From contig CAZHQW010000009.1 of assembly GCA_964534745.1 (NCBI GenBank), positions 15,422 to 79,421 on the forward strand: a DNA stretch of 64,000 nucleotides, in the 5' to 3' direction. Position 1 is the stretch's first letter. Every line of letters starts with the position of its first letter. Source of the stretch: G020354785 sp964534745 (GTDB taxonomy: Bacteria > Bacteroidota > Bacteroidia > Bacteroidales > UBA10428). Under the pieces are notes generated by a model, which ran no database searches, was not told the DNA's origin, and worked only from the letters and a program-made list of their open reading frames with translations. A program made the translations under genes and the position numbers. Shown here piece by piece: positions 17,094 through 25,837 of the stretch.

Positions 17094-18215
17094 TCAAAGA
17101 TCGGTTATTTCAATTTCATATAGAACCGGCCAGTTTTTGCCTGTTATATACAGATGGTTGTTGTCACTATTGTAAGCAATACCGTTTAATACTTTATCCA
17201 GATTATCCCTGGAGCCGGGGGGCATTAATTTTGTCAAATCCAGTTTTCCCGTAACTTTGCCCGTACCGGGATCAATAATAACAATTTTTGTATCCCCGTA
17301 GATATTGGCAAATATTTTCCCATTGATAAATTCCAGTTCATTCAGGTTTGATACTATTCCTTTGTTGTCAAATACTTCGATCTGGCCTGTTTGCGTGAAA
17401 TATTCATGATCTATGATGTAAATATTTGAGCTGCCATCACTCATAAATATTTTCTTACCGTCAGTTGCTAGTCCCCACCCCTCTCTTATCGGGTAATCAA
17501 ACTTTCTGATAAGATCAAGGGTTTCTTTATCATAAATAAATCCAACCTGTGTTTTGTAGGTAATTTGATAAATATGATCATTTATTATTACTATACCTTC
17601 ACCAAAGATATGCTGGTCAAGGTCTAGCTTTTTAACCGGGATTCCGCTCTTTATATCAACCTTACGCAGTGAGGATTGGCCCTGTTTCCCTGTTCCTTCG
17701 TACATGTAACCGGCATCATATGCCAATCCCTGGGTATAGGCATTTTCATCGTGAGGATATTTGTTCACGACTTTATAATTATAAGTTACCGGTATTATAT
17801 CGGAAAGCAGAACAAAGGATACCGAATGACTTTCTTTTAATGTGTCGTTATAATAAATAACTGTTTTGACAGTGTTTTGTCCGACTTTTGCATTTTTTGA
17901 ATTCCAGTGCACGATTTCTGCACCTGTTGTTTTTGTATTGATTAGTGAATTATTAATAAAATAATATACAGAATCAATTATGATGTTTTTCTTCTTTACA
18001 GATAATATAATCTTAACCGTATCACCACATATAAAAATTTCATTAATGTCCGGGGCTTTAATGGCAGCGATATACCCCTTTCCTGGGCCTCCGTCTGAGC
18101 TGGCAGAATAAGTATTGTTTGAATTTGTTTCTTTGCAGCTGTTGAGACTAAGAATAACGTACAGGGGCAGAATATATTTCAGGGGGGTAGCCAAGCTGTA
18201 AAAGATAGTATTCAT
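17094..18215 (-). CDS. glutaminyl-peptide cyclotransferase-like lipoprotein (Glu_cyclase_2)
   Basis: A 373-residue protein with a lipoprotein signal ending LSLNSC (Cys27). After an Ig-like stretch (~45-130), a beta-propeller of the plant/bacterial glutamine cyclotransferase type begins with YPHDENAYTQGLAYDAGYMY EGTG-type sequence; QGL and YEGTG are family hallmarks. Further support comes from GEGIVIINDHIYQITYKT, EGWGLATDGKKIFMSDGS and NELEFINGKIFANIYGD. The family forms N-terminal pyroglutamate from glutamine. The final NGIAYNSDNNHLYITGKNWP is conserved. It lies 14 bp downstream of the HAD gene on the same strand. Acting on exported proteins with N-terminal Gln fits its location, but substrates are unknown. 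Confidence 0.85.
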   Translation of the reverse strand: MNTIFYSLATPLKYILPLYVILSLNSCKETNSNNTYSASSDGGPGKGYIAAIKAPDINEIFICGDTVKIILSVKKKNIIIDSVYYFINNSLINTKTTGAEIVHWNSKNAKVGQNTVKTVIYYNDTLKESHSVSFVLLSDIIPVTYNYKVVNKYPHDENAYTQGLAYDAGYMYEGTGKQGQSSLRKVDIKSGIPVKKLDLDQHIFGEGIVIINDHIYQITYKTQVGFIYDKETLDLIRKFDYPIREGWGLATDGKKIFMSDGSSNIYIIDHEYFTQTGQIEVFDNKGIVSNLNELEFINGKIFANIYGDTKIVIIDPGTGKVTGKLDLTKLMPPGSRDNLDKVLNGIAYNSDNNHLYITGKNWPVLYEIEITDL

Positions 18216-18229
18216 AGAATCTTTAACAT

Positions 18230-18655
18230 TTACCTGAACAGTTTTTTCAGTCTGCTGCCAACTTTTGTTGAACCCCTGGCAAGGTTTCCCAGTTCATTGT
18301 ATTCACTATCAGCAAAGTCGGGATTCAGTATTTGCCAGATCTCACTCCATCCCAGAAATCCGCCAACGTTCCTGTCATCAATGAAAAGGTCCACATCAAT
18401 TTTCCTGCTGATTGTTGCAGGGTCGAATTCTTCTTCGGGGTAGCTTTTATTGACGGCATAAAATTCAAGGCCCTTTCTTTTGCAGTATTCAATTGCTTCA
18501 TCCAGCTCTTTATCATGCCTGAATGTCCATAATATAAGCTGGTGTCCCAGTTTCTGCAATTGTTTAAGTGTTTCAAATGCAAAAAGTTTCTCTTCACCGA
18601 TCTGCGGATATCTGTGCTCAACAATGGTTCCGTCGAAATCAACAGCAATTTTCAT
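18230..18655 (-). CDS. HAD-like hydrolase (BT0820-type)
   Basis: A 141-residue HAD-superfamily protein. Motif I is at the extreme N-terminus, MKIAVDFDGTIVEHRYP (Asp7 nucleophile, Asp9), motif II is LILWTFRHDKELDEAIEY and the motif IV acidic pair is DLFIDDRNVGG. It is compact and lacks a cap domain, like the small Bacteroides HAD proteins of known structure annotated as phosphatases. The substrate is unknown. It is divergent from pssA, with a 150-bp shared upstream region carrying an inverted repeat. Confidence 0.85.
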   Translation of the reverse strand: MKIAVDFDGTIVEHRYPQIGEEKLFAFETLKQLQKLGHQLILWTFRHDKELDEAIEYCKRKGLEFYAVNKSYPEEEFDPATISRKIDVDLFIDDRNVGGFLGWSEIWQILNPDFADSEYNELGNLARGSTKVGSRLKKLFR

Positions 18656-18714
18656 ATTTAATAAATTTCCCCAAAAATACTAATTATTTAATATTAACTG
18701 GTCCTCTATTTCAT

Positions 18715-18737
18715 ATTAACATGAACATAATGTTAAT
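18715..18737. promoter_or_regulatory. inverted repeat between divergent HAD and pssA genes
   Basis: ATTAACAT, seven spacer bases, ATGTTAAT: perfect 8-bp arms in the 151-bp region between the two divergent starts. It may be an operator serving one or both genes. In such AT-rich DNA, chance is a real alternative. Confidence 0.3.
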
Positions 18738-18806
18738 TGGCATCTTAATTATCAACATGTTTCTAAATTTTATTAATTTTATTACCAAAAAGTCAATTTA
18801 CAACTT

Positions 18807-19565
18807 ATGAAAAAAGTTATACCCTCTTTGCTCACATGTATGTCACTTATTTCAGGATCTATTTCAATAGTATATTCACTGCAGAAAGAGATGCTGGTAT
18901 ATGCAGGCTATTTTATTATCATTGCGGCAATTTTTGATTTTCTTGACGGTTTCTTTGCAAGATTATTTAAAACAGTATCGGATTTTGGTGTTCAGCTTGA
19001 TTCTCTTGCAGACGTTGTGAGTTTTGGAATAGCACCGTCAATGATTTTATACCGGTTAATACTGTTCACCCTTGTTAACACAGCCCACGGTTCACGATTA
19101 GATATTGACTCACCCGGCATTGAGAATGAACTGATACTTTATTCGGCTTTCCTTATCGGTGTTTTCTCTGCTTTACGGCTTGCCAGGTTTAATATTGATA
19201 ATGAGCAAAAGACTTGCTTTAAGGGATTGCCGACACCGGCAAGTGCTATTCTGATCGCTTCCATTGGTATTAATCACGATATTTATTTTTTGCTATTCAA
19301 GAATAATGAAAATGTATATAATATATATTCCCTGGTTACCCTGATAGCATTAATAGTTGTAATTTGTTTTTTGCTGGTGTCAAATATCCGTATGTTTTCA
19401 TTAAAGTTTAAAAATACAGGATTTAAGGGGAATGGTATACGTTACATTTTCTTATTACTATCTGCATTGATTATAATTCTGTTCGGAATTAAAGGATTGG
19501 CCCCGATAATTGCACTATATATAATATTGTCCCTGATTAATAACTGGATTTTTAAGCTGGAATAA
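18807..19565 (+). CDS. pssA: CDP-diacylglycerol-serine O-phosphatidyltransferase
   Basis: A 252-residue integral membrane enzyme making phosphatidylserine from CDP-diacylglycerol and serine, the precursor of phosphatidylethanolamine. The CDP-alcohol phosphotransferase signature D-G-x2-A-R-x8-G-x3-D-x3-D is complete in DGFFARLFKTVSDFGVQLDSLAD (~47-69). Several hydrophobic segments surround it, with FSALRLARFNID and CFKGLPTPASAIL, which are typical of the Bacillus-type PssA subclass. No psd gene is adjacent. Its 3' end converges with the cydX-like gene, leaving seven bases between the stops. Confidence 0.93.
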   Translation: MKKVIPSLLTCMSLISGSISIVYSLQKEMLVYAGYFIIIAAIFDFLDGFFARLFKTVSDFGVQLDSLADVVSFGIAPSMILYRLILFTLVNTAHGSRLDIDSPGIENELILYSAFLIGVFSALRLARFNIDNEQKTCFKGLPTPASAILIASIGINHDIYFLLFKNNENVYNIYSLVTLIALIVVICFLLVSNIRMFSLKFKNTGFKGNGIRYIFLLLSALIIILFGIKGLAPIIALYIILSLINNWIFKLE

Positions 19566-19572
19566 TCTGCGG

Positions 19573-19686
19573 CTAATTATCTTTTATTCTTTTCTCAAGT
19601 TTTTTCAAGGCAAGTAAAATAATCAGATAACTTGCACCGACCAGTAAAGGCCATGATAAAAGCATTATTATGGATGATAGATACAT
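19573..19686 (-). CDS. 37-residue single-helix protein, CydX-like, end of the cydAB operon
   Basis: A short gene missed by length cut-offs: ATG at 19686, three bases after the cydB stop, and TAG at 19575-19573. The product begins MYLSSIIMLLSWPLLVGASY, continues as one hydrophobic helix of about 25 residues and ends in a charged tail (LKKLEKRIKDN). Size, single membrane helix, charged C-terminus and position immediately after cydB match CydX/CydS-type small subunits that stabilise cytochrome bd oxidases. Sequence similarity to E. coli CydX is not evident, so homology is inferred from architecture and context. The frame is compactly packed between cydB and the convergent pssA. Confidence 0.7.
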   Translation of the reverse strand: MYLSSIIMLLSWPLLVGASYLIILLALKKLEKRIKDN

Positions 19687-19689
19687 TTT

Positions 19690-20844
19690 TTAATATATAT
19701 GTGTTTCTTTTTTTATCTCACTATCATTGATTTTCTTACTGCTTATTGCCTTCCATGTATAATATATATAGGCAAAAACAAATGGTATTAATAGTGATAC
19801 ATAGCTCATTACGATAAGTGTATATTTGCTGGAACTGCTGTTTTCTATTGTCAGCGAGTTTTGCAGGTTATATATTGAGGGATAATAGGCCGTATTATTA
19901 AATCCGGCTATTATAAACAGGGAGAATACTGCCATTATTGCTCCGGGCCCGGTAAACCATATGCCGCCGGCATATTCTGAGAGTACCGACTTACCTATCC
20001 CGAAAACGACAAGCAGGGTTCCTGTAACAAACAAAATACCCGCAACAGGCATCTCTATTAAATTATGTATGTATTTATATTTTTCCAATGTTACAATATT
20101 TGTTTCGGGGTTATAGGCGAAGCCCTGCTTAATAAACAGAATGGTTATGAATATTATGAAAAAGACAAGGAAAGGCAATGCATTGATTATCAGTTGCTGA
20201 CGTGCTTTTTTTATGATACTTGCCTTTTCAATACTTCTGATAAAGTACAATAAAGCTATAGTCCTTGCAAGAAAGAAAACAGCAAATCCCAGCGAAAGGT
20301 TATGAAGATTAATAATTGCTTCAAGACCGTGATAAGGGGTTTCCCATCTCGTAATTATCGGATTTCCGGGATTAACAATATTGCTGAAGTTTACCGAGAA
20401 TTGAGAACCGTTATAAAAAGTTCCGACAGTAATCCCAAGAAGCGTAGTCCCTAATATGCCATTAAGGAGCAGGAATGCCTCGTATGTCTTATGTCCTAAC
20501 AGATTACCCGGTTTTGAACGAAATTCATAAGCCACAGCCTGGATAACAAAGCAGAAAAGAATGATAATCCACATCCAGTAGGCCCCTCCGAAGCTTGCTG
20601 AATAGAATAAGGGAAAAGAAGCAAATAATGAACCTCCAAAGGTCACAAGGGTAGTAAATGTGAATTCCCATTTACGCCCAAGGGCATTTACTATAACTGT
20701 TCTTTCATCTTCATTTTTCCCGAGGGTATAAATAAGTGTCTGTCCTCCCTGGACAAAGAGAAGAAATACAAGAACAGAGCCGAGCAAAGATATGATTATC
20801 CACCAGTACTGTTGCAGTGTGAGGTATGATAATGATTCAAACAT
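19690..20844 (-). CDS. cydB: cytochrome bd ubiquinol oxidase subunit II
   Basis: A 384-residue membrane protein with eight or nine hydrophobic segments, partner of CydA in the bd-type quinol oxidase that reduces O2 at low oxygen without pumping protons. Recognisable CydB features are QYWWIIISLLGSVLVFLLFVQGGQTL near the start, GNLLGHKTYEAFLLLNG and RWETPYHGLEAIINLHNLSLG. The frame could start at ATG 20859, but ATG 20844 is preceded at a seven-base spacing by GGAGGG (20852-20857) and gives an 8-bp overlap with cydA; this start is chosen. It is followed by a CydX-like microprotein gene. Confidence 0.95.
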   Translation of the reverse strand: MFESLSYLTLQQYWWIIISLLGSVLVFLLFVQGGQTLIYTLGKNEDERTVIVNALGRKWEFTFTTLVTFGGSLFASFPLFYSASFGGAYWMWIIILFCFVIQAVAYEFRSKPGNLLGHKTYEAFLLLNGILGTTLLGITVGTFYNGSQFSVNFSNIVNPGNPIITRWETPYHGLEAIINLHNLSLGFAVFFLARTIALLYFIRSIEKASIIKKARQQLIINALPFLVFFIIFITILFIKQGFAYNPETNIVTLEKYKYIHNLIEMPVAGILFVTGTLLVVFGIGKSVLSEYAGGIWFTGPGAIMAVFSLFIIAGFNNTAYYPSIYNLQNSLTIENSSSSKYTLIVMSYVSLLIPFVFAYIYYTWKAISSKKINDSEIKKETHIY

Positions 20845-22408
20845 GTTCTTTCCCTCCATATTTAGGTCCTATATTGATTTGCCTGAACATAATTCTTAAT
20901 TCGGCTATAAGCAGCACCGTAAAAAGAACGGCAAAAATCCAGAATGTCACCTGTACCGTGCTGGCATCAATATGTGAAGTAGCGACTACAGTAGGCAATA
21001 AATCCTGTATGACCCATGGCTGGCGTCCCATCTCAGATACGACCCAGCCTGCCTGTGATGCTATATAAGATAACGGGACACTGATAATTGCCAGGCGCAG
21101 CAGCCAGCGCCACTTATCAATTTTCCCGGTGAACAGGCATATTAATATGATTATGAAGAATAAAAAAAAGTAGAATCCAAGCATTACCATTATATGAAAA
21201 CTATAAAATGACATGGGCACATTTGGGATAATACTGCCGGGATTATTTAAAAAACCATATCCAAAATACCTGAAATAGTTCTCTTTAAAATCGGGATCGT
21301 GGAACTTCTTTTTTAATTCTTCATATTTTAAAGTATTGCCCGAATCTTTTGCTTTTTTTAAATCCGCCAGAATATTACGCGCATACCTGCCCCTTTCAAT
21401 TTTTTCTTGCACAGATATGATATTATACTCGGGATTCCCGTTAACCAGGTCATTGATGCCCGGTACGTAGGCATTGAAATTCCCGTGAGCCATGTATGAC
21501 AAAAGCTTCGGAATTTCTATTTTGAAGCTGTATTTCCATGTTTTATTATCATCTGTATAATTCTCAGATTTGCCCAACGCACCCAACAATATTAGTCCGG
21601 TCCCCTTTTTGCCCTCATATAAACCTTCAATTGCAGCAAGTTTCATGGGCTGTATGTCCGTTATGAAACGTGCAGAGCTATCACCTGAAGAAATAAGGAC
21701 AATTGATGAGGTAATTCCGAATATAGAGGAAATCAACATGCTTCTTTTTGCCATGAATATTTCCCGTTTTTTAATCAGGAACCATGAGCTAACACCTATA
21801 ACAAAAATTGAAGCCAGCACATAACCTGAAGTTATGGTATGAATAAACTTGTTAATAGCTACCGGGGAGAGAAAGACTTCCCAGAAGTTAAGCATTTCGT
21901 TACGGGCGGTATCGGGATTAAAATGCATTCCGACAGGATATTGCATCCATGCATTGGCAACAAGTATCCATAGGCCGGACAGGTTTGTACCTGCTGCAAC
22001 AAGCCAGGTTGAAGCCAGATGAAATTTTTTGCTTACCTTATTCCAGCCGAAAAACATAACTGCAATAAAAGTAGCTTCCAGAAAAAAAGCCATTATTCCT
22101 TCAATTGCGAGGGGGGCACCAAAAATATCACCGACGAACCAGGAGTAGTTTGACCAGTTAGTGCCAAACTCAAACTCGAGAATAATACCTGTTGCAACTC
22201 CTATTGCAAAGTTAATTCCAAAGATCTTCATCCAGAATTTTGTGATCCTTTTCCATTCTTCGTTGCCCGTTCTCACATAGATGGTTTCCATAAAGGCAAT
22301 GATAAAGGACAGTCCCAGGGTAAGAGGCACAAAAATCCAGTGATATATTGCTGTCAGAGCAAACTGTCCCCTTGACCAGTTTACAAGTGATATGTCAATT
22401 GCATCCAT
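20837..22408 (-). CDS. cydA: cytochrome bd ubiquinol oxidase subunit I
   Basis: A 523-residue haem-bearing subunit. The N-terminal WSRGQFALTAIYHWIFVPLT holds the haem ligand His23 (equivalent to E. coli His19). GINFAIGVATGIILEFEFGTNWSNYS and GDIFGAPLAIEGIMAFFLEA are CydA signatures. The periplasmic Q-loop begins around LSYMAHGNFNAYVPGINDL, and PMSFYSFHIMVMLGF is near the Met haem ligand region. It oxidises quinol and passes electrons to haems b558, b595 and d. Length equals E. coli CydA. It sits between DUF4492 (12 bp upstream) and cydB (overlapping). Confidence 0.96.
   Translation of the reverse strand: MDAIDISLVNWSRGQFALTAIYHWIFVPLTLGLSFIIAFMETIYVRTGNEEWKRITKFWMKIFGINFAIGVATGIILEFEFGTNWSNYSWFVGDIFGAPLAIEGIMAFFLEATFIAVMFFGWNKVSKKFHLASTWLVAAGTNLSGLWILVANAWMQYPVGMHFNPDTARNEMLNFWEVFLSPVAINKFIHTITSGYVLASIFVIGVSSWFLIKKREIFMAKRSMLISSIFGITSSIVLISSGDSSARFITDIQPMKLAAIEGLYEGKKGTGLILLGALGKSENYTDDNKTWKYSFKIEIPKLLSYMAHGNFNAYVPGINDLVNGNPEYNIISVQEKIERGRYARNILADLKKAKDSGNTLKYEELKKKFHDPDFKENYFRYFGYGFLNNPGSIIPNVPMSFYSFHIMVMLGFYFFLFFIIILICLFTGKIDKWRWLLRLAIISVPLSYIASQAGWVVSEMGRQPWVIQDLLPTVVATSHIDASTVQVTFWIFAVLFTVLLIAELRIMFRQINIGPKYGGKEHV
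20852..20857 (-). promoter_or_regulatory. Shine-Dalgarno site deciding the cydB start
   Basis: GGAGGG on the minus strand, seven bases before the ATG at 20844 and inside the last codons of cydA. Strong Shine-Dalgarno sites are uncommon in this phylum. It favours the internal ATG over the one at 20859, which overlaps the site itself. Confidence 0.6.
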
Positions 22409-22420
22409 CTTGCCATGTTA

Positions 22421-22633
22421 CTATTTGGTAAGTTGTTCAATAATGTAATTACTGCGTTCATCATCAGAAGAGAAATTCTTTTTTAAAAAATCGGGGAAAA
22501 AGATCAGTTTCAGGATAACAAATATGATAAAAAGCTTTATCAGAATTATGACCCACAATGTCTTGCCATAAGTCATATTCTTAAAACCGTCAAAATAGAA
22601 TCTAAATACCCTTTTTATAATATTACCGGCCAT
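22421..22633 (-). CDS. DUF4492 small membrane protein of the cyd operon
   Basis: A 70-residue protein with an amphipathic N-terminus (IIKRVFRFYFDGFKNMTYGK), one membrane helix (LWVIILIKLFIIFVILKLIFF) and a polar tail (DERSNYIIEQLTK). The FYFDGFKNMT-x-GKTLW motif is DUF4492, a family usually encoded directly upstream of cydA in Bacteroidota, as here. It is likely to assist assembly or act as an accessory of the bd oxidase; no function is established. It is the first gene of the cyd operon, 44 bp after the upstream PKD-protein gene's end region. Confidence 0.85.
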   Translation of the reverse strand: MAGNIIKRVFRFYFDGFKNMTYGKTLWVIILIKLFIIFVILKLIFFPDFLKKNFSSDDERSNYIIEQLTK

Positions 22634-22677
22634 TTCAGAAATATCTTGTATTTAAAATGACGGCATATCAACAGATT

Positions 22678-24576
22678 TTATCTGAAGAGATGGATAAATC
22701 CATTCTTGGTATATCTTCCTCCCGGATCTGCCTCAAGAGCCCTCAATATGTAAAAATATACTCCGGGCTGCAGCTTCTGTCCCGATTCAGTGGTGCCATC
22801 CCATCTTATTGTTTTTGGTCCTTTGGCTTCGTATACCAGGGTACCTGAGCGGCTGTAAATCTGTATATGCAGAGGCATGCTTCCGCCTTCAATAACAAAA
22901 TCATCGAATATATTGTCATCATTAGGTGTGAAGAAGTTTTGTACTTCCAGTAAAGTTGCCAGTATAATATCGCGGACGGTTGTATCAGAACAGCCATGTG
23001 TAAGGTCCGTAATTATCAGGCTGGCAGTAATAGTATCGTCCACTGCAGGAAATGATAACAGGGGTCTCCTGTCGGTTCTTTCACCTATTCCTTCAAAGTC
23101 CCAGAGAAAGCCGTATGATGAAAATTCATTATACTGATGATCAGTATTCCAGCATACCTTGTTCAATGCTTCGTCTGTTGTAAGTGTGTCGGCACATATG
23201 AAACCCGCAGTTACTGTCCGGTAGACCGTAATAAAATCATTATGTACTTTTGCGTTTGCACTATCTCCGTTTATTATAATAGTAATGTCGAATGCTCTTC
23301 TTGCACTGGTTGTATTCTCATAAAAAACGGTGTCAGGATCAATCTCGTTACCGGTAGTGCCATTACCAAAATCCCAGGATAATGAAGTTATTGTATCTGT
23401 ATCCAGGTTTGTAAGTCCGAATTTAACTCTGAGTGAGTCGCAACCTTCGGTCTGGTCCGCTGTTATATATATTTGTTGAGGTTCTGTAACCGGCACGCTG
23501 GCGATATATGAACCTGAACATCCGAAATTATCACTGACAGTAAGGCTTACATCATATGTGCCGGAACCCGGAAATGTATGAATAACTACCTGTCCTGTAT
23601 CTACGGTGCCATCATCAAAGTCCCAGTCAAAACTATATGTCGCAGCATTATCATACAACTGTGAGTTTTGCCGGAATACAAGGGCATAGTCAGCAATCTG
23701 GGCAGTGTCTGAAAATACAAAAAATGCATCTGCAGTAGCATGAACTTTGATGGTATCCATCAGTATATTATCATCGCCGCCATTCAGAATGTAGTTTATA
23801 GAATAAGTACCCTCAGTATAATACACAGTATCAGGGTCAAAGGATGAACTTGTTTCACCATTGCCGAAATCCCAGTATATTGAAGTTATTGTGTCAGCCG
23901 GAGTATTTCTTATAAAACCAAACTTAACCCGCAGAAAATCACATCCTTCGGTTTCGCTTGCCGTAATCAAATACGGAGGAGGAGGTTCCTCAACAGAAAC
24001 GTTGGCCGAATACGTATCTAAACATCCATAGCTATGGGTAACAGTAAGTGTTACGTTGTATGTGTCAGGACCCGGAAATGTATGCACCACAACTTTGCCT
24101 GTGTCTGTTGTGCCATCATCAAAATCCCAGTCATAGCTATAGGTTGCGGATGGGTCGACAGGCTCTGCGGTATGCCTGAAGACACAACTGTAAGGAGCTA
24201 TTTCCAGGGTATCTGAAAATGTAAATACTGCCGGCAGGGTCTGGTGTACATTAATATAATCAGGTTTATCAATTGTTGTATCAGAAAAGTCAAACGTAAT
24301 GTTCACAAATACCCTGTAGGCGCCCGGACTGTTATAATCAACCGTAATGGTATCATCTTTGTTTGGTGTAAGGTCATACGGCGGATTACCTCCTTCAAAG
24401 TCCCAGCTTATCAATACAATACTATCACTGACAGCAGGGGTTTCGAGCCAGAAACGTGTGCCTGTAAGTGCATCACAACCCTCAACTATATCTGCCTGAA
24501 AATTATACTGACCGTAAATATTATCCATAGTCAGGCAAACTAACAGAACAAGCAATATTTTAATTTTTTTCAACAT
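22678..24576 (-). CDS. PKD-repeat secreted protein with gliding-motility-associated C-terminal domain
   Basis: A 632-residue exported protein: signal peptide (ILLVLLVCLTMDNIYGQ), about six PKD-like beta-sandwich repeats and a type B T9SS sorting domain (NFFTPNDDNIFDDFVIEG, LHIQIYSRSGTLVYEA, WDGTTESGQKLQPGVYFYIL). Two repeat types alternate: one with YDWDFDDGTTDTGKVVVHTF and one with TSIYWDFGNGETSS. The pair occurs twice with high similarity even at DNA level (around 23560-23650 and 24065-24160), which suggests internal duplication. It is probably a surface adhesin or scaffold. It does not belong to an obvious pathway with its cyd and permease neighbours; 14 bp separate it from the permease. 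Confidence 0.88.
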   Translation of the reverse strand: MLKKIKILLVLLVCLTMDNIYGQYNFQADIVEGCDALTGTRFWLETPAVSDSIVLISWDFEGGNPPYDLTPNKDDTITVDYNSPGAYRVFVNITFDFSDTTIDKPDYINVHQTLPAVFTFSDTLEIAPYSCVFRHTAEPVDPSATYSYDWDFDDGTTDTGKVVVHTFPGPDTYNVTLTVTHSYGCLDTYSANVSVEEPPPPYLITASETEGCDFLRVKFGFIRNTPADTITSIYWDFGNGETSSSFDPDTVYYTEGTYSINYILNGGDDNILMDTIKVHATADAFFVFSDTAQIADYALVFRQNSQLYDNAATYSFDWDFDDGTVDTGQVVIHTFPGSGTYDVSLTVSDNFGCSGSYIASVPVTEPQQIYITADQTEGCDSLRVKFGLTNLDTDTITSLSWDFGNGTTGNEIDPDTVFYENTTSARRAFDITIIINGDSANAKVHNDFITVYRTVTAGFICADTLTTDEALNKVCWNTDHQYNEFSSYGFLWDFEGIGERTDRRPLLSFPAVDDTITASLIITDLTHGCSDTTVRDIILATLLEVQNFFTPNDDNIFDDFVIEGGSMPLHIQIYSRSGTLVYEAKGPKTIRWDGTTESGQKLQPGVYFYILRALEADPGGRYTKNGFIHLFR

Positions 24577-24590
24577 ACCTGCTGAAGTAG

Positions 24591-25697
24591 CTACTCAATT
24601 TTTTCAGTCAGCTTTTTTACAACTTTAAATTTATTAAAAAATTCTTTGGCAAACACCCTTAAAACAGTATAGCTTGGTATTGCAAGTATCATCCCCGGAA
24701 TGCCGGCAAGGCTTCCTGCAATCATAATTATCAGCAGTATTTCCATAGGATGCGCATTTACGCTGCTTGAATAGATAAAGGGCTGAAAAATAACATTATC
24801 AATAATCTGTACAATTACAAAGACAAGTATCATATATCCTATCAATGGCAACAGTCCGGAATAGAAATCCATATTGAGGTGAGTGGCAACACCCAACACT
24901 ATGCCGAGTATGGAGCCCAGCAAAGGACCAAGATAAGGTATTACATTCAGGATTCCTGCAAGAAATCCGATAAGCAGGCTATGTTTGAATCCGATACCTA
25001 CTATTGTGAGTCCTATGGTCACAAGTGTGATAACACCTGTTATCTGGCCTATAATACCTATAAAGTATCTCATCAATAATTTTTGCACGGATGACAAAGC
25101 ATGCCTGAACGCAGTTACATGCTTGTCAGGTATAAGTAAAACTATAGTTTCTGTAAACATCTTTTCATCTTTCAGAAAGAAGAAAGTCATAAATGAAATT
25201 GCAAATACTGCAATGAAGATATTTCCCAGGAGGCTTGCTATTGTTGAAAATATATTGGTAAACAGGGTTATATTTAAGACCGATGCTAATTTGTCAGTAA
25301 AATAATCCCTGACCGACATTTCCCCTGAGGATGACATTTTAAATTTGCTGATAAATCTGTCAATCTTGTTTATAGGCTCATCAAGGTTATTTACTATTTG
25401 CTCTATATTTATTTTGGAAAACTCATTGGCCTGGTTTGCAACAAGCGGTACAAATATCCTGAAAAACGCAAAGAAAGCCGCCCATAACAATATTAATGTC
25501 AGAAGTGCACGCAGTGCTTTTGGTATTGCAACCCTGCCTATTCTTAGTTTACCGAGGAACGTAACAACAGGATGGCCTATTAATGAAAGTACAAGGGAAA
25601 TAAATATGTAAGCGACAATACTTTTAAAAAACCAGAGTATAAATCCCAAAATTATTATCCCTGCAATGATAAAAATGTATTTTGCTGTCTGGCTCAT
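24591..25697 (-). CDS. AI-2E family transporter (PerM/TqsA-type permease)
   Basis: A 368-residue membrane protein of the UPF0118/AI-2E exporter family. About eight hydrophobic segments are visible: two pairs at the N-terminus, a soluble stretch (~90-150) and a C-terminal bundle. Typical motifs are GILNVIPYLGPLLGSILGIVLG and IIDNVIFQPFIYSSSVNAHPMEILL with AGSLAGIPGMILAIPSYTVLRV. Members export autoinducer-2, act as sodium/proton antiporters or are uncharacterised, so the substrate is not predicted. It is divergent from thyA, with 140 bp between starts. Confidence 0.88.
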   Translation of the reverse strand: MSQTAKYIFIIAGIIILGFILWFFKSIVAYIFISLVLSLIGHPVVTFLGKLRIGRVAIPKALRALLTLILLWAAFFAFFRIFVPLVANQANEFSKINIEQIVNNLDEPINKIDRFISKFKMSSSGEMSVRDYFTDKLASVLNITLFTNIFSTIASLLGNIFIAVFAISFMTFFFLKDEKMFTETIVLLIPDKHVTAFRHALSSVQKLLMRYFIGIIGQITGVITLVTIGLTIVGIGFKHSLLIGFLAGILNVIPYLGPLLGSILGIVLGVATHLNMDFYSGLLPLIGYMILVFVIVQIIDNVIFQPFIYSSSVNAHPMEILLIIMIAGSLAGIPGMILAIPSYTVLRVFAKEFFNKFKVVKKLTEKIE

Positions 25698-25797
25698 AAG
25701 TTATTTACAAAGTGTTAAAAATACTAAATTTTGCTACGCTGGTTCTTGTTTATAACCTAAAAGTAATCAACAGATGTAAATAACTTTAATTTTAGCA

Positions 25798-25830
25798 TTT
25801 GCTATTATTAGGGCTACTTTATTAATTTTA
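25798..25830 (+). promoter_or_regulatory. possible promoter for thyA-folA
   Basis: TTTG at 25798-25801, 21 bases, then TAATTTTA at 25823-25830 (seven of eight against TAnnTTTG). This geometry is right for the phylum, but it would start transcription almost at the thyA ATG (25838), giving a nearly leaderless mRNA, so the call is weak. Confidence 0.3.
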
Positions 25831-25837
25831 CATAATT

